A DNA stretch of 64,000 bases from Acetivibrio saccincola (GCF_002844395.1 NZ_CP025197.1:1240001-1304000); one strand, 5' to 3'; positions 37,148-48,481 are shown, counted from the first letter of the stretch. Numbers and translations are program-made. Notes: generated by a model from the sequence alone, not told the origin.

Positions 37148-39781
37148 ATGAAAAAGTATAAAATTAAAATACTAATTATATCAATGCTGATGCAGATGAT
37201 TAACATTACTGTATTAGCTAATAGCACTGATATAAAAACAGCTAAAGAGTCTCTTACAATAGCTAATGAATTTTTAGAAGAAAACATAGGATATTATGAT
37301 TATTTTAAAGAAAAAAATGCAAATGGATATTCAATTAATGAAGTGTTAGCTGTAAAGGGTACTCCGACTTTTAGTGACATGCCTATTTTTGTATATGGCA
37401 GTGAGGAAAAGGCCAGTATTGATGCTGTTAAAAAAGCTGCGATTAAAGTGATTAAAAGACCTGATGAAGAAGGAATTCCACAATACAGGTGTTTAGGTTA
37501 TACTACTGAAGGTGATTTATTTGCAAATCCTGGTTTTCCACCTGATTATCCCCCAACACAGAATGTTAAAACTCTCAACGGAAGATGGGTTAAAGATCCT
37601 TGGGATCACAAACACCCTTATATCCAACAGTGGATAAAAGAAAGAATTTTTGTGCCGGAACAATTATTCGAATCAACCGGACGACGAGATTTCTTTGCCG
37701 CAAATATAGTTGACGGTCCGGAACCCCAATATTTTTCTGACGGAGGTTCTGTTGAAGACTATGTACATATAATCCAGCCCCCTACAATGTATTCATGGGG
37801 GCTGGGAATAGGATTTTATTTTCACAACAATGGTCAAAATTTAAGATACAAAACCTTTCTCCTTATGCCGTTTGAAATGTTAAAAAAAGACATTTCCGTT
37901 CAAGCAGAATCCATTCCGGTTGGTGCCGGAGCAGGAAGAAAAGTTTTAGTTGGAATAAATGTAAGGTCTACATTTACCGAGGATGAGACAGCAGATTATG
38001 AATGGGAAATTATAAAGAAAAGTGATGGCTCTAAAATACCTGTAGAATATTTAGGACATGCAACCAAAGAAAAGGGCAAAATCACCATTCCCGGTGAAAA
38101 TGAAAGATTGATGTATGCAAGTTTTAGTATGCCTGAAGATGATGTTTTAGTGCGTTTTGTTATAAATGAAGACGGTACAAGCCCTGAAGAAAAATATTTA
38201 GGAAACAATGTATTTGAAGCAGAAATAAAATATGTTGAGAGTATTTTTGAATATGATGAATATGACATTCCTTACAATGTACTTTCAAGAGACTTTAGTT
38301 TTAATCTTTCAAAAAGACCTTCCGTGGCTGATTTAGGCTTTGCAAGAGGAGAATGGAGCGGCAATATAACAGGAGAGTTTAGAATAATAATAGATCCAAG
38401 AGACGGGTTGTTTAGAAAGTATTCTGAACAAAATAATCCTCCTGTCAATGAAGTGAGAAGAAGCAGAGTTGAAAGAAATCCTATTGTAAATTTCACCATT
38501 GAAAGAAGGGATTTTGGAGATGACCCTGAAGGTAGGAAATGGCTTGACATAAATCCTTCAACCCCGGTGGTTAAAAATGGCCGGCTTTTCTCTGAAGGCT
38601 ATATACAAGGATGGGATGTTTATGAGTGCGGTTTTGAAGATTGTGAATTATGCCCTCATAAAGTACTTAGAACTGCACCGTTTAACGAAGTAACAAAAGA
38701 TTTAACGTTTAATGTTTATGTATACAATGGAATGAAAAACATTCCGTCAAAAAGCTTTAGAAATGAAATAGAAAACAACAGGGTAGATTCTCTTAATAAA
38801 AAAATGTATTGGGAAAGTGAGCCGTATAATTTTAATGTAATCAGGTGGATGTGCCGTTTAGACTCCAATGGAAAAGAATACGGCTGGACATCTGTTGACG
38901 GAAGATATCAAAGAACTTTTAAGCAGCAAAACAGTGGAGATATACAAATAAAAATAAATAGTCCTATGGAAGTTGAATATATGCAGGCAAGGGATGCAGC
39001 AAGACAAGGCATAAACAGAAAAGACCTGTATGACAAAGCTGTATTTCCAACGGATATAGATCTACAAAGATTTGACTATCCTATAAAGTCAGGATACTAC
39101 TTTAACCCTGCCGGAAAATATTCTTTTAAAGTGGAGACGGTAACATACAAGCCTGTGCCTTATGATACACAGGAACACAAAGATATTGTAAACGCCGTTA
39201 TAAATTCATTTAACTACGAAACAGACCTTATGTACATAAATGACTACAGGGAAGCTGTAAATATAAAAGGAGAGCTTCTGCCTGAAAGGGGAAGTACTTT
39301 CAGTACACGACCGGGCAGGCTGACAGCACGGGATAATATAGGCATAAACGGGATAGAACTTGTGACGGTGTTAGACAGAAATAGTGATGAGTCACGTTAT
39401 ACGAAAAAAGTTGAAGAAATTTACCATGAACATATAAGCGGAGGAAATACACATGAATATTGGAAAATGGTGATGGAAGGATATGAAGAGTCAAATACTT
39501 TAAGCAGCAGGGATAATTACAAATACAGAGAGTATGTAAAACCGGGACAAAAAATGTACAAAATAACAGAAACGACAGAGGTGGACATTATTATAAACAA
39601 GGACAATATAAATACTTTTACACATGCACATATGCCAGATGGTGAGTATTACATAAGAGTGTGGATGGACAATATTGATTTAGGAAGCAGCAGCCATGCA
39701 TATAGCTCATTAGGTACATTAAGCGGGGTAATGCTTGATGAAATGTATATTACTGTAAAAGGCTCCATGTATGATGATTAA
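37148..39781 (+). CDS. B3: intact large secreted protein
   Basis: 877 residues from ATG 37148 (AAGG site). The first 200 residues differ clearly from B2 (GYYDYFKEKNANGYSINEV; QQWIKERIFVPEQLFEST), while the region after the CCAGCCCCC hairpin is near identical. W219 is TGG here, so the chain is unbroken. Same cysteine cluster and C-terminal SMYDD. Partner of A5. Confidence 0.85.
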   Translation: MKKYKIKILIISMLMQMINITVLANSTDIKTAKESLTIANEFLEENIGYYDYFKEKNANGYSINEVLAVKGTPTFSDMPIFVYGSEEKASIDAVKKAAIKVIKRPDEEGIPQYRCLGYTTEGDLFANPGFPPDYPPTQNVKTLNGRWVKDPWDHKHPYIQQWIKERIFVPEQLFESTGRRDFFAANIVDGPEPQYFSDGGSVEDYVHIIQPPTMYSWGLGIGFYFHNNGQNLRYKTFLLMPFEMLKKDISVQAESIPVGAGAGRKVLVGINVRSTFTEDETADYEWEIIKKSDGSKIPVEYLGHATKEKGKITIPGENERLMYASFSMPEDDVLVRFVINEDGTSPEEKYLGNNVFEAEIKYVESIFEYDEYDIPYNVLSRDFSFNLSKRPSVADLGFARGEWSGNITGEFRIIIDPRDGLFRKYSEQNNPPVNEVRRSRVERNPIVNFTIERRDFGDDPEGRKWLDINPSTPVVKNGRLFSEGYIQGWDVYECGFEDCELCPHKVLRTAPFNEVTKDLTFNVYVYNGMKNIPSKSFRNEIENNRVDSLNKKMYWESEPYNFNVIRWMCRLDSNGKEYGWTSVDGRYQRTFKQQNSGDIQIKINSPMEVEYMQARDAARQGINRKDLYDKAVFPTDIDLQRFDYPIKSGYYFNPAGKYSFKVETVTYKPVPYDTQEHKDIVNAVINSFNYETDLMYINDYREAVNIKGELLPERGSTFSTRPGRLTARDNIGINGIELVTVLDRNSDESRYTKKVEEIYHEHISGGNTHEYWKMVMEGYEESNTLSSRDNYKYREYVKPGQKMYKITETTEVDIIINKDNINTFTHAHMPDGEYYIRVWMDNIDLGSSSHAYSSLGTLSGVMLDEMYITVKGSMYDD

Positions 39782-39810
39782 TAATGGTTTGCATTGGAGG
39801 ATAAATAAAA

Positions 39811-40661
39811 ATGAAAAAGATAGTTTTATCTATTACAGTATCAGTTATTATGTTAATGGCTTTTATAACAACATCCTTTGCCCAATTGCCTCTTCGTGTA
39901 GTGGTAAATGGCAACAGGGTGAATTTCCCGGATGCAGAGCCGTTTATAGACGACAACGGCAGGACACAGGTACCGGTGAGGTTTGTAAGTGAAGCGTTAG
40001 GAGCGGAAGTAAGCTGGGAAGGAAGTACAAAGACGGTTACAATATCCCAGGGAGATAAAGAAATAAAGATTGTAATTGGAAAAAAGGACTATACAATAAA
40101 TGGTGAGAAGAATTTAATGGATACAGAGGCGCTGCTGAAGGAAGACAGGACCTTTGTACCTGTAAGGTTTGTAAGTGAGGGGTTAGGTGCAAGGGTGGAT
40201 TGGGACCCGGCTGTAAGGACGGTTTATATTGATACGAGAGAAAAAGGAAGTACCAAGGATGACACACCAAAGGATGGAAGTATTATAGAAGTGGATGGAT
40301 ATTTAGTGCCAAATGATACAAATATAATAATTGTAAAACCTCGTGGAAGTGACACAATAGAAACAAGTTTATCTGTAACTACATTATTACCAAATTAAAA
40401 AAAAAAAAAACAAAAAGAAGACTTAGTGTTTGCAATAGAAAGCAAATTTGGCAAAGATGTAGCAAATGAAGTAAGAAAACATATTGAACCAAAGAAAGAT
40501 GGGATTACCTTCCTGAAAAAAATATATATGTTGAGAAGACAAATCAATATATATGGATATCAAAGTCACAAGCTTCAGACATATCAGTAGAAGTTATGAT
40601 TCCAGGGTATGTACCTAATACGGGTCAGTATGATGATGTTATAGTAGAATGGGAATTATAA
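39811..40661 (+). pseudogene. A6 (A' copy): decayed stalk-domain gene
   Basis: Stops after LLPN at 40398. The A-run that follows is 14 long (40397-40410), against 11 in A2 and 16 in A8. C-terminal remains persist to 40661. The region from here through A7 is nearly identical to A8-A9, pointing to a very recent unit duplication or gene conversion. Confidence 0.85.
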
Positions 40662-40774
40662 AAATAAGGTATTGAGAGCGCAAAGTATAAAAATGTATAT
40701 AGTTTACACAAATATATGGAATAGTTATGTTGACCGAATGGATATAAAAATTAAAAACAGGTGAGTAAATAAAA

Positions 40775-40927
40775 AGGATTGCAGATTTAATTGAAATGAA
40801 TATGAGGAAAGAAACTGGGGATGTCAGCTTCAGCATGTCCAATTGCAGTACATATATGAGGGCGGAGGCCACCGTTTCAATAAAGTATCTCTTTAAAGAA
40901 GATGTATTTAATTATAAAATTTGCTAA
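40775..40927 (+). pseudogene. Second copy of the 51-codon spacer frame
   Basis: Same sequence as 30189-30341, ending TTTGCTAA. The spacer runs into the A7 leader at 40960 without the IS, showing the empty insertion site of IS copy 1. Confidence 0.35.
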
Positions 40928-40989
40928 ATTAAAAAATAGAAAGATATATTATATAGCATATAAAAAAATTAAAAACAGGAGGAGATAAA

Positions 40990-41838
40990 ATGAAAAAAAT
41001 AGTTTTATTTATTACAGTATCAGTTATTATGTTAATGGCTTTTACAACAACGTCCTTTGCCCAATTGCCTCTTCGTGTGGTGGTAAACGGCAATAGGGTG
41101 AATTTCCCGGATGCAGAGCCATTTATAGACGACAACGGCAGGACACAGGTACCGGTGAGGTTTGTAAGTGAAGCATTAGGGGCAGAAGTAGGCTGGGAAG
41201 GAAGCACAAAGACGGTTACAATATCCCAGGGAGATAAAGAAATAAAGATAGTAATCGGAAAAAAGGACTATACAATAAACGGTGAAAAGAATCTAATGGA
41301 TACAGAAGCACTGCTGAAGGAAGACAGGACCTTTGTACCTGTAAGGTTTGTAAGTGAGGGGTTAGGTGCAAGGGTGGATTGGGACCCGGCTGTAAGGACG
41401 GTTTATATTGATACAAGAGAAAAAGGCGACTCTAAGGATGACACCCCAAAGGATGGAAGTATTATTGAAAAAAATGGATACTTAGTGCCAAATGATACAA
41501 ATATAATAATTGCAAATGCTCAGGAAAGTAGAATTGTAGAAACAAGAATGTCTATAAATATTATGAAACCGAATTTTGAAAAGCAGGTTGAAGATTTAAC
41601 ATTTGCATTAGAAAATAAATTTGGCAAAGATATAGCAAATCAAGTGAGAAAACATGTTGAGCAAAAGAAAAGTAGATGGGATTACTTGCCTGAAAAATAC
41701 ATATATATAGAGAAGACCAATCAATATATCTGGATAAGAGAATCACAAACAGATAGTATATCTATAAATGTTATGGTTCCTGGATATGTACCTGATACGA
41801 GTCAATATGATGATGTTGTAGTAGAGTGGGAGAATTAA
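40990..41838 (+). CDS. A7: intact secreted stalk-domain protein
   Basis: 282 residues, GGAGGAG site. C-terminal patches NAQESRIVETRMSINIM, NQVRKHVEQKKSRWDY and RESQTDSISINVMVPGYV; the last matches A4 while the middle matches A9, a mosaic pattern. Full YDDVVVEWEN tail. Followed by B4 after 25 bp. Confidence 0.85.
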   Translation: MKKIVLFITVSVIMLMAFTTTSFAQLPLRVVVNGNRVNFPDAEPFIDDNGRTQVPVRFVSEALGAEVGWEGSTKTVTISQGDKEIKIVIGKKDYTINGEKNLMDTEALLKEDRTFVPVRFVSEGLGARVDWDPAVRTVYIDTREKGDSKDDTPKDGSIIEKNGYLVPNDTNIIIANAQESRIVETRMSINIMKPNFEKQVEDLTFALENKFGKDIANQVRKHVEQKKSRWDYLPEKYIYIEKTNQYIWIRESQTDSISINVMVPGYVPDTSQYDDVVVEWEN

Positions 41839-41863
41839 TAGTATAGAACAGAGGGTGTAAAAG

Positions 41864-44500
41864 GTGAAAAAGCATATAATTAAGATACTAATTATATCCT
41901 TACTAATACAGGTAATTAATATTACAGTATCAGCAAGTAGCACTAATATAAAAACAGCCAAAGAATCACTGGATATTGCCAATAAATTTTTAGAAGAAAA
42001 TGTACTGGGATTTTACGGATATTATGGAGAAACGAATATAAAGGGAGATAAAATAAATGAAGTATTAGCTGTAAAGGGTACTCCGGCTTTTAGTGATATG
42101 CCTATTTTTGTATATGGCAGTGAGGAAAAAGCCAGTATTGATGCTGTTAAAGAAGCTGTAATTAAAGTAATTAAAAGACCTGATGAAGAAGGAGTTCCTC
42201 AATACAGATGTTTAGGATACACTCTTAACGGTGATTTATTTGCAAATCCTGTATTTCCACCTGATTATCCTCCGACTCAGAATGTTAAAACTTTCAACGG
42301 AAGGTGGGTTAAAGAACCATGGAACCATAAACACCCTTATATCCGGCAGTGGATACGCAGAATAGATTTTACACCGGAACGATTATTCAGATTAACTGGA
42401 AGATATGATTTCTTTGCCGCAAATATAGTTGACGGTCCGGAGCCCCAATATTTTTCTGACGGAGGTTCTGTTGAAGATTATGTACATATAATCCAGCCCC
42501 CTACAATGTATTCATGAGGGCTGGGAATAGGATTTTATTTTCACAACAATGGTCAGAGTTTAAGATACAAAACCTTTCTCCTTATGCCGTTTGAAATGCT
42601 AAAAAAAGATATTTCCGTTCAAGCAGAATCTATTCCGGTTGGTGCCGGAGCAGGAAGAAAAGTTTTAGTTGGAATAAATATAAAATCCACATTCACCGAG
42701 GATGAGACAGCAGATTATGAATGGGAAATTATAAAGAAAAGTGATGGCTCTAAAATACCTGTAGAATATTTAGGACATGCAACCAAAGAAAAGGGCAAAA
42801 TCACCATTCCCGGTGAAAATGAAAGATTGATGTATGCAAGTTTTAGTATGCCTGAAGATGATGTTTTAGTGCGTTTTGTTATAAATGAAGACGGTACAAG
42901 CCCTGAAGAAAAATATTTAGGAAACAATGTATTTGAAGCAGAAATAAAATATGTTGAGAGTATTTTTGAATATGATGAATATGACATTCCTTACAATGTA
43001 CTTTCAAGAGACTTTAGTTTTAATCTTTCAAAAAGACCTTCCGTGGCTGATTTAGGCTTTGCAAGAGGAGAATGGAGCGGCAATATAACAGGAGAGTTTA
43101 GAATAATAATAGATCCAAGAGACGGGTTGTTTAGAAAGTATTCTGAACAAAATAATCCTCCTGTCAATGAAGTGAGAAGAAGCAGAGTTGAAAGAAATCC
43201 TATTGTAAATTTCACCATTGAAAGAAGGGATTTTGGAGATGACCCTGAAGGTAGGAAATGGCTTGACATAAATCCTTCAACCCCGGTGGTTAAAAATGGC
43301 CGGCTTTTCTCTGAAGGCTATATACAAGGATGGGATGTTTATGAGTGCGGTTTTGAAGATTGTGAATTATGCCCTCATAAAGTACTTAGAACTGCACCGT
43401 TTAACGAAGTAACAAAAGATTTAACGTTTAATGTTTATGTATACAATGGAATGAAAAACATTCCGTCAAAAAGCTTTAGAAATGAAATAGAAAACAACAG
43501 GGTGGATTCTCTTAACAAAAAAATGTATTGGGAAAGTGAGCCGTATAATTTTAATGTAATCAGGTGGATGTGCCGTTTAGACTCCAATGGAAAAGAATAC
43601 GGCTGGACACCTGTTGACGGAAAATATCAAAGAACTTTTAAGCAGCAAAACAGTGGAGATATACAAATAAAAATAAATAGTCCTATGGAAATTGAATATA
43701 TGCAGGCAAGGGAAGCAGCAAGGCAAGGTATAAACAGAAAAGACCTGTATGACAAAGCTGTATTTCCAACGGATATAGATCTTCAAAGATTTGAGTACCC
43801 TATAAAGTCAGGATACTACTTTAACCCTGCCGGAAAATATTCTTTTACGGTAGAAACAGTGACATACAAACCTGTACCTTCCGATACCCAGGAACACAAA
43901 GATATTGTAAACGCCCTAATAAATTCATTTAACTATGAAACAGACCTTATGTACATAAATGACTACAGGGAGGCTGTAAATATAAAAGGAGAGCTGCTAC
44001 CTGAAAGGGGAAATACTTTTAGCACACGACCAGGTATACTTACAGCACAGGATAACAAAGGTATAAACGGGATAGAACTTGTGACGGTGTTAGACAGAAA
44101 TAGTGATGAGTCACGTTATACAAAAAAAGTTGAAGAAGTTTACCATGAACATATAAGTGGAGGAAATACACATGAATATTGGAAAATGGTGATGGAAGGA
44201 TATGCAGAATCTAACACTTTAAGCAGCAGGGATAATTACAAATACAGAGAGTATGTAAAGCCAGGACAAAAAATGTACAAAATAACAGAAACTACAGAGG
44301 TGGATATTATTATAAACAAGGACAATATAAACACTTTTACACATGCACATATGCCTGACGGTGAGTACTACATAAAAGTATGGATGGATAATGTTGATTT
44401 AGGAAGCAGCAGCCATGCATATAGCTCATTAGGTACATTAAGCGGGGTAATGCTTGATGAAATGTATATTACTGTAAAAGGCTCCATGTATGATGACTAA
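41864..44500 (+). pseudogene. B4: large secreted protein interrupted by in-frame TGA
   Basis: GTG 41864. Open to TGA at 42515-42517 (codon 218), where intact copies have TGG; the same frame then runs on to 44500 with no other lesion. The C-terminal third has several private changes (SFTVETVTYKPVPSDTQ, RPGILTAQDNKGINGI), so this is the most divergent B tail. Without readthrough only the N-terminal domain of about 190 residues would be exported. Confidence 0.85.
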
Positions 44501-44529
44501 TAATGGTTTGCATTGGAGGATAAATAAAA

Positions 44530-45382
44530 ATGAAAAAGATAGTTTTATTTATTACAGTATCAATTGTTATGCTAATGGTTTTTACAACAACATCCTTTGC
44601 CCAATTGCCTCTTCGTGTAGTGGTAAATGGCAACAGGGTGAATTTCCCGGATGCAGAGCCGTTTATAGACGACAACGGCAGGACACAGGTACCGGTGAGG
44701 TTTGTAAGTGAAGCGTTAGGGGCAGAAGTAGGCTGGGAAGGAAGCACAAAGACAGTTACAATATCCCAGGGAGATAAAGAAATAAAGATAGTAATTGGAA
44801 AAAAGGACTATACAATAAATGGTGAGAAGAATTTAATGGATACAGAGGCGCTGCTGAAGGAAGACAGGACCTTTGTACCTGTAAGGTTTGTAAGTGAGGG
44901 GTTAGGTGCAAGGGTGGATTGGGACCCGGCTGTAAGGACGGTTTATATTGATACGAGAGAAAAAGGAAGTACCAAGGATGACACACCAAAGGATGGAAGT
45001 ATTATAGAAGTGGATGGATATTTAGTGCCAAATGATACAAATATAATAATTGTAAAACCTCGTGGAAGTGACACAATAGAAACAAGTTTATCTGTAACTA
45101 CATTATTACCAAATTAAAAAAAAAAAAAAAACAAAAAGAAGACTTAGTGTTTGCAATAGAAAGCAAATTTGGCAAAGATGTAGCAAATGAAGTAAGAAAA
45201 CATATTGAACCAAAGAAAGATGGGATTACCTTCCTGAAAAAAATATATATGTTGAGAAGACAAATCAATATATATGGATATCAAAGTCACAAGCTTCAGA
45301 CATATCAGTAGAAGTTATGATTCCAGGGTATGTACCTAATACGGGTCAGTATGATGATGTTATAGTAGAATGGGAATTATAA
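44530..45382 (+). pseudogene. A8 (A' copy): decayed stalk-domain gene
   Basis: Signal peptide differs slightly (SIVMLMVFTTTSFA). Stops after LLPN at 45117; the A-run is 16 long (45116-45131). C-terminal remains to 45382 are identical to those of A6. Confidence 0.85.
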
Positions 45383-45495
45383 AAATAAGGTATTGAGAGC
45401 GCAAAGTATAAAAATGTATATAGTTTACACAAATATATGGAATAGTTATGTTGACCGAATGGATATAAAAATTAAAAACAGGTGAGTAAATAAAA

Positions 45496-45648
45496 AGGAT
45501 TGCAGATTTAATTGAAATGAATATGAGGAAAGAAACTGGGGATGTCAGCTTCAGCATGTCCAATTGCAGTACATATATGAGGGCGGAGGCCACCGTTTCA
45601 ATAAAGTATCTCTTTAAAGAAGATGTATTTAATTATAAAATTTGCTAA
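45496..45648 (+). pseudogene. Third copy of the 51-codon spacer frame
   Basis: Same as 30189-30341 and 40775-40927. Conservation without a ribosome site suggests recent copying, not selection. Confidence 0.35.
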
Positions 45649-45710
45649 ATTAAAAAATAGAAAGATATATTATATAGCATATAAAAAAATTAAAAACAGG
45701 AGGAGATAAA

Positions 45711-46559
45711 ATGAAAAAAATAGTTTTATTTATTACAGTATCAGTTATTATGTTAATGGCTTTTACAACAACGTCCTTTGCCCAATTGCCTCTTCGTGTG
45801 GTGGTAAACGGCAATAGGGTGAATTTCCCGGATGCAGAGCCATTTATAGACGACAACGGCAGGACACAGGTACCGGTGAGGTTTGTAAGTGAAGCATTAG
45901 GGGCAGAAGTAGGCTGGGAAGGAAGCACAAAGACGGTTACAATATCCCAGGGAGATAAAGAAATAAAGATAGTAATCGGAAAAAAGGACTATACAATAAA
46001 CGGTGAAAAGAATCTAATGGATACAGAAGCACTGCTGAAGGAAGACAGGACCTTTGTACCGGTGAGGTTTGTAAGTGAGGGGTTAGGTGCAAGGGTGGAT
46101 TGGGACCCGGCTGTAAGGACGGTTTATATTGATACGAGGGAAAAAGGCGATTCTAAGGATGACATACCAAAGGATGGAAGTATTATTGAAGTAGATGGGT
46201 ATTTAGTGCCAAATGATACAAATATAATTATCGCAAAGGCTCGAAGTAGTAAAGTTGTAGAAACATACATTTCTATAAATTTTATGAGGCCAAATTTTGA
46301 AAAACAAATTGAAGACTTAACATTTGCATTAGAAAATAAATTTGGTAAAGATATAGCAAATCAAGTGAGAAAACATGTTGAACAAAAGAAAAGCAGATGG
46401 CATTATTTGCCTGAAAAATATATATATGTAGAGAAGACAAATCAATATATTTGGTTAAGAAAATCAATAGGAGAGGATATAGCGGTAGACGTTTTACTTC
46501 CGGGATATGTACCTGATACAAGTGAATATGATGATGTTGTAGTAGAGTGGGAAAATTAA
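45711..46559 (+). CDS. A9: intact secreted stalk-domain protein
   Basis: 282 residues. Stalk region essentially identical to A7; C-terminal patches ARSSKVVETYISINFM, RWHYLPEKYIYVEKTNQY and LRKSIGEDIAVDVLLPGYV are close to A1. Its B partner is destroyed by an insertion, leaving it an orphan. Confidence 0.85.
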   Translation: MKKIVLFITVSVIMLMAFTTTSFAQLPLRVVVNGNRVNFPDAEPFIDDNGRTQVPVRFVSEALGAEVGWEGSTKTVTISQGDKEIKIVIGKKDYTINGEKNLMDTEALLKEDRTFVPVRFVSEGLGARVDWDPAVRTVYIDTREKGDSKDDIPKDGSIIEVDGYLVPNDTNIIIAKARSSKVVETYISINFMRPNFEKQIEDLTFALENKFGKDIANQVRKHVEQKKSRWHYLPEKYIYVEKTNQYIWLRKSIGEDIAVDVLLPGYVPDTSEYDDVVVEWEN

Positions 46560-46585
46560 TAACTATAGAACAGAGGGTGTAAAAG

Positions 46586-46852
46586 GTGAAAAAGTATATA
46601 ATTAAGATACTAATTATATCCTTACTAATACAGGTAATTAATATTACAGTATCAGCAAGTAGCACTAATATAAAAACAGCCAAAGAATCACTGGATATTG
46701 CCAATAAATTTTTAGAAGAAAATGTACTGGGATTTTACGGTTATTTTGGAGAAACGAATATAAAGGGAGATAAAATAAATGAAGTATTAGCTGTAAAGGG
46801 TACTCCGGCTTTTAGTGATATGCCTAGAGAATGTAACAAATTTTGTGTATGA
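46586..46852 (+). pseudogene. B5: first 80 codons, cut by IS256-type insertion
   Basis: GTG 46586. Matches B4 (SASSTNIKTAKESLDIANKF) up to TPAFSDMP, then enters insertion-element sequence at about 46827 and stops at 46852. The remainder of the gene is not found on the far side of the element. Confidence 0.9.
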
Positions 46853-48150
46853 ATGAATAATTAAATTCCTTCTTGGCAAGAATTACAAACAATAAAAGCT
46901 AAGGAGGAATTTTTTATGTCAACATTATCAAAAGAACAGATAAAAGCAATAGTTAAGGGAAATAATTTCCAAAGTGTGACTGATGTCACGAACTATCTTA
47001 AAGACATTTTTAAAGACATTATACAAGAGCTTATGGAAGCTGAATTAGAAGAAAAGCTTGGTTATGCTAAGGAAGAACGTAGTGCAAAAAATACCGACAA
47101 CTGTAGAAATGGTTATTCTACTAAGACTTTAAAAAGTGAATTTGGAGAAGTTGAGATTCAAATTCCAAGGGACCGTAAAGGAGAGTTTGAGCCTAAAATT
47201 ATACCTAAATATCAAAGAAATGTTTCCGGCATAGAAGAAAAAATAATATCTCTATACGCAAGGGGCATGTCAACCAGGGATATTGGAGAGCAGCTAAAGG
47301 ACCTTTATGGAGTGGAAATATCTGCGGAAATGCTTAGTAGGATTACTGACCGTATTATTCCTGAAATAAAAGAATGGCAACAAAGACCCTTAGAACCTAT
47401 ATATACATTTTGTTTTATGGATGCCATTCATTATAAAGTAAGAGATGAAGGAAGAATATGTAATCGTGCAGCCTATGTGGTTATTGGTGTTAATGTTGAG
47501 GGATATAAAGACATACTGGGTATATGGATTGGAGAAAATGAATCATCAAAATTCTGGCTTGGTGTAATGAATGATCTTAAAAACAGGGGTGTACAGGATG
47601 TAATGCTATTTTGCGTGGATGGACTTACAGGACTGAAAGAAGCTATAAATGCTGCGTTTCCTATGGCAGAAATACAAAGATGCATAATACATCAACTGCG
47701 TAATTCCTTTAAGTATGTATCCTGCAAAGACATAAAAGCCTTTAGTAATGATTTTAAAAATGTCTACAAAGCTATTAATGAAAAGGTTGCCTTAGAGAAG
47801 TTTTATGAATTAAAAGAAAAATGGGGAAAAAGCTATCCCTTTGCGATACGGAGCTGGGAAAATAATTGGGATGTACTAAGTCCATTCTATAAATTCCCAG
47901 AAGAAATCCGAAAGATTATCTATACAACTAATGTCATTGAAGGATTACACCGGCAGTACCGTAAGGTAACAAAATCAAAAACTATGTTTCCATCAGATGA
48001 TTCTTTAGAAAAAATGCTATATATGGCTTCAAAAAATGTGATAAAAAAATGGACCCAACGTTATAAAAATTGGGATAGGGTATTGAATCAACTGATAATT
48101 CAATACCCAGGACGCCTTGACAATTATGTTAGTTAAAACAGAAAGACAAA
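46827..48150 (+). mobile_element. IS256-family element, right end not found
   Basis: Left end GAGAATGTAACAAATTTTGT abuts the broken B5 gene. No complementary end is visible in the few hundred bases after the transposase stop, and the far flank is not the rest of B5. The right boundary is therefore approximate, and a deletion of the right end together with the following array DNA is likely. Confidence 0.7.
46916..48136 (+). CDS. IS256-family transposase
   Basis: 406 residues, AAGGAGG site. DDE/mutator-type features: FMDAIHYKVRDEGRICNRA (first Asp), LFCVDGLTGLKEAINAAFP (second Asp), YTTNVIEGLHRQYRKVTKSK (Glu). Full family length and unbroken. The element lacks its right end, so the gene may be expressed but its own copy is probably not mobile. 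Confidence 0.93.
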   Translation: MSTLSKEQIKAIVKGNNFQSVTDVTNYLKDIFKDIIQELMEAELEEKLGYAKEERSAKNTDNCRNGYSTKTLKSEFGEVEIQIPRDRKGEFEPKIIPKYQRNVSGIEEKIISLYARGMSTRDIGEQLKDLYGVEISAEMLSRITDRIIPEIKEWQQRPLEPIYTFCFMDAIHYKVRDEGRICNRAAYVVIGVNVEGYKDILGIWIGENESSKFWLGVMNDLKNRGVQDVMLFCVDGLTGLKEAINAAFPMAEIQRCIIHQLRNSFKYVSCKDIKAFSNDFKNVYKAINEKVALEKFYELKEKWGKSYPFAIRSWENNWDVLSPFYKFPEEIRKIIYTTNVIEGLHRQYRKVTKSKTMFPSDDSLEKMLYMASKNVIKKWTQRYKNWDRVLNQLIIQYPGRLDNYVS

Positions 48151-48177
48151 TAAAGTATTAAGTGTTCCTTGAAAACT

Positions 48178-48423
48178 TTATATGGCGGTTTTACTATGTT
48201 TAATATCTTCCTTTGAATTTTCAAGTACAAGGTATAATTTGTCTGCAGAGTTGACTTTTCCGGAAACACAATATATTTTGTCTCTTTTAAAGACATGTTT
48301 TTTCCTGAAGTCATAGAGTAAATAAACCCGGTTAGTGTCAAGATCCTTCATTGTAAAAATATTGTATCTATCTAATTCTTTGCAATTTATCATTACCATG
48401 TGGTTAGCACTAAAATTAAACAC
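48178..48423 (-). CDS. Small conserved-looking protein, unrecognised
   Basis: 81 residues from a GTG at 48423, with AAGGAG 8 bases upstream on the minus strand. No signal peptide or membrane helix. It begins MFNFSANHMVMINCKELDRY and includes KDLDTNRVYLLYDFRKKHVF, mixed alpha/beta in character. It is the only clear host gene on the minus strand and follows a region with nested hairpins at 48482-48559. Function not recognised; could be a passenger gene or regulator. Confidence 0.5.
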   Translation of the reverse strand: MFNFSANHMVMINCKELDRYNIFTMKDLDTNRVYLLYDFRKKHVFKRDKIYCVSGKVNSADKLYLVLENSKEDIKHSKTAI

Positions 48424-48481
48424 TGCAAAGCTCCTTCATCATAAAAAATATAGAATCTTATATAGGATTTTATACGCTTCC

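Larger units (their letters stand above)
25688..46852 (+). repeat. Tandem array of about 4.7-kb A-B-A' units
   Basis: Unit starts (ATG of the leading A gene) are 25688, 31734, 36272, 40990 and 45711. Start-to-start distances are 6046 (4716 after removing a 1322-bp IS and its 8-bp target duplication), 4538, 4718 and 4721. The second unit is shorter because its A' spacer differs. The fifth unit is cut by an IS256-type element at about 46827. A separate A-B pair follows at 50922. Confidence 0.9.

Noticed and set aside
42515-42517. UGA in B4 and B6 as selenocysteine codon
   Set aside because: The intact copies have TGG (tryptophan), not a cysteine, and no selenocysteine genes are seen. Simple mutation or readthrough is more likely.
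29814-45131. Phase-variable on/off switching of A' genes by the poly-A run
   Set aside because: The TAA stop lies before the A run in all three copies, so changing its length cannot restore the frame.
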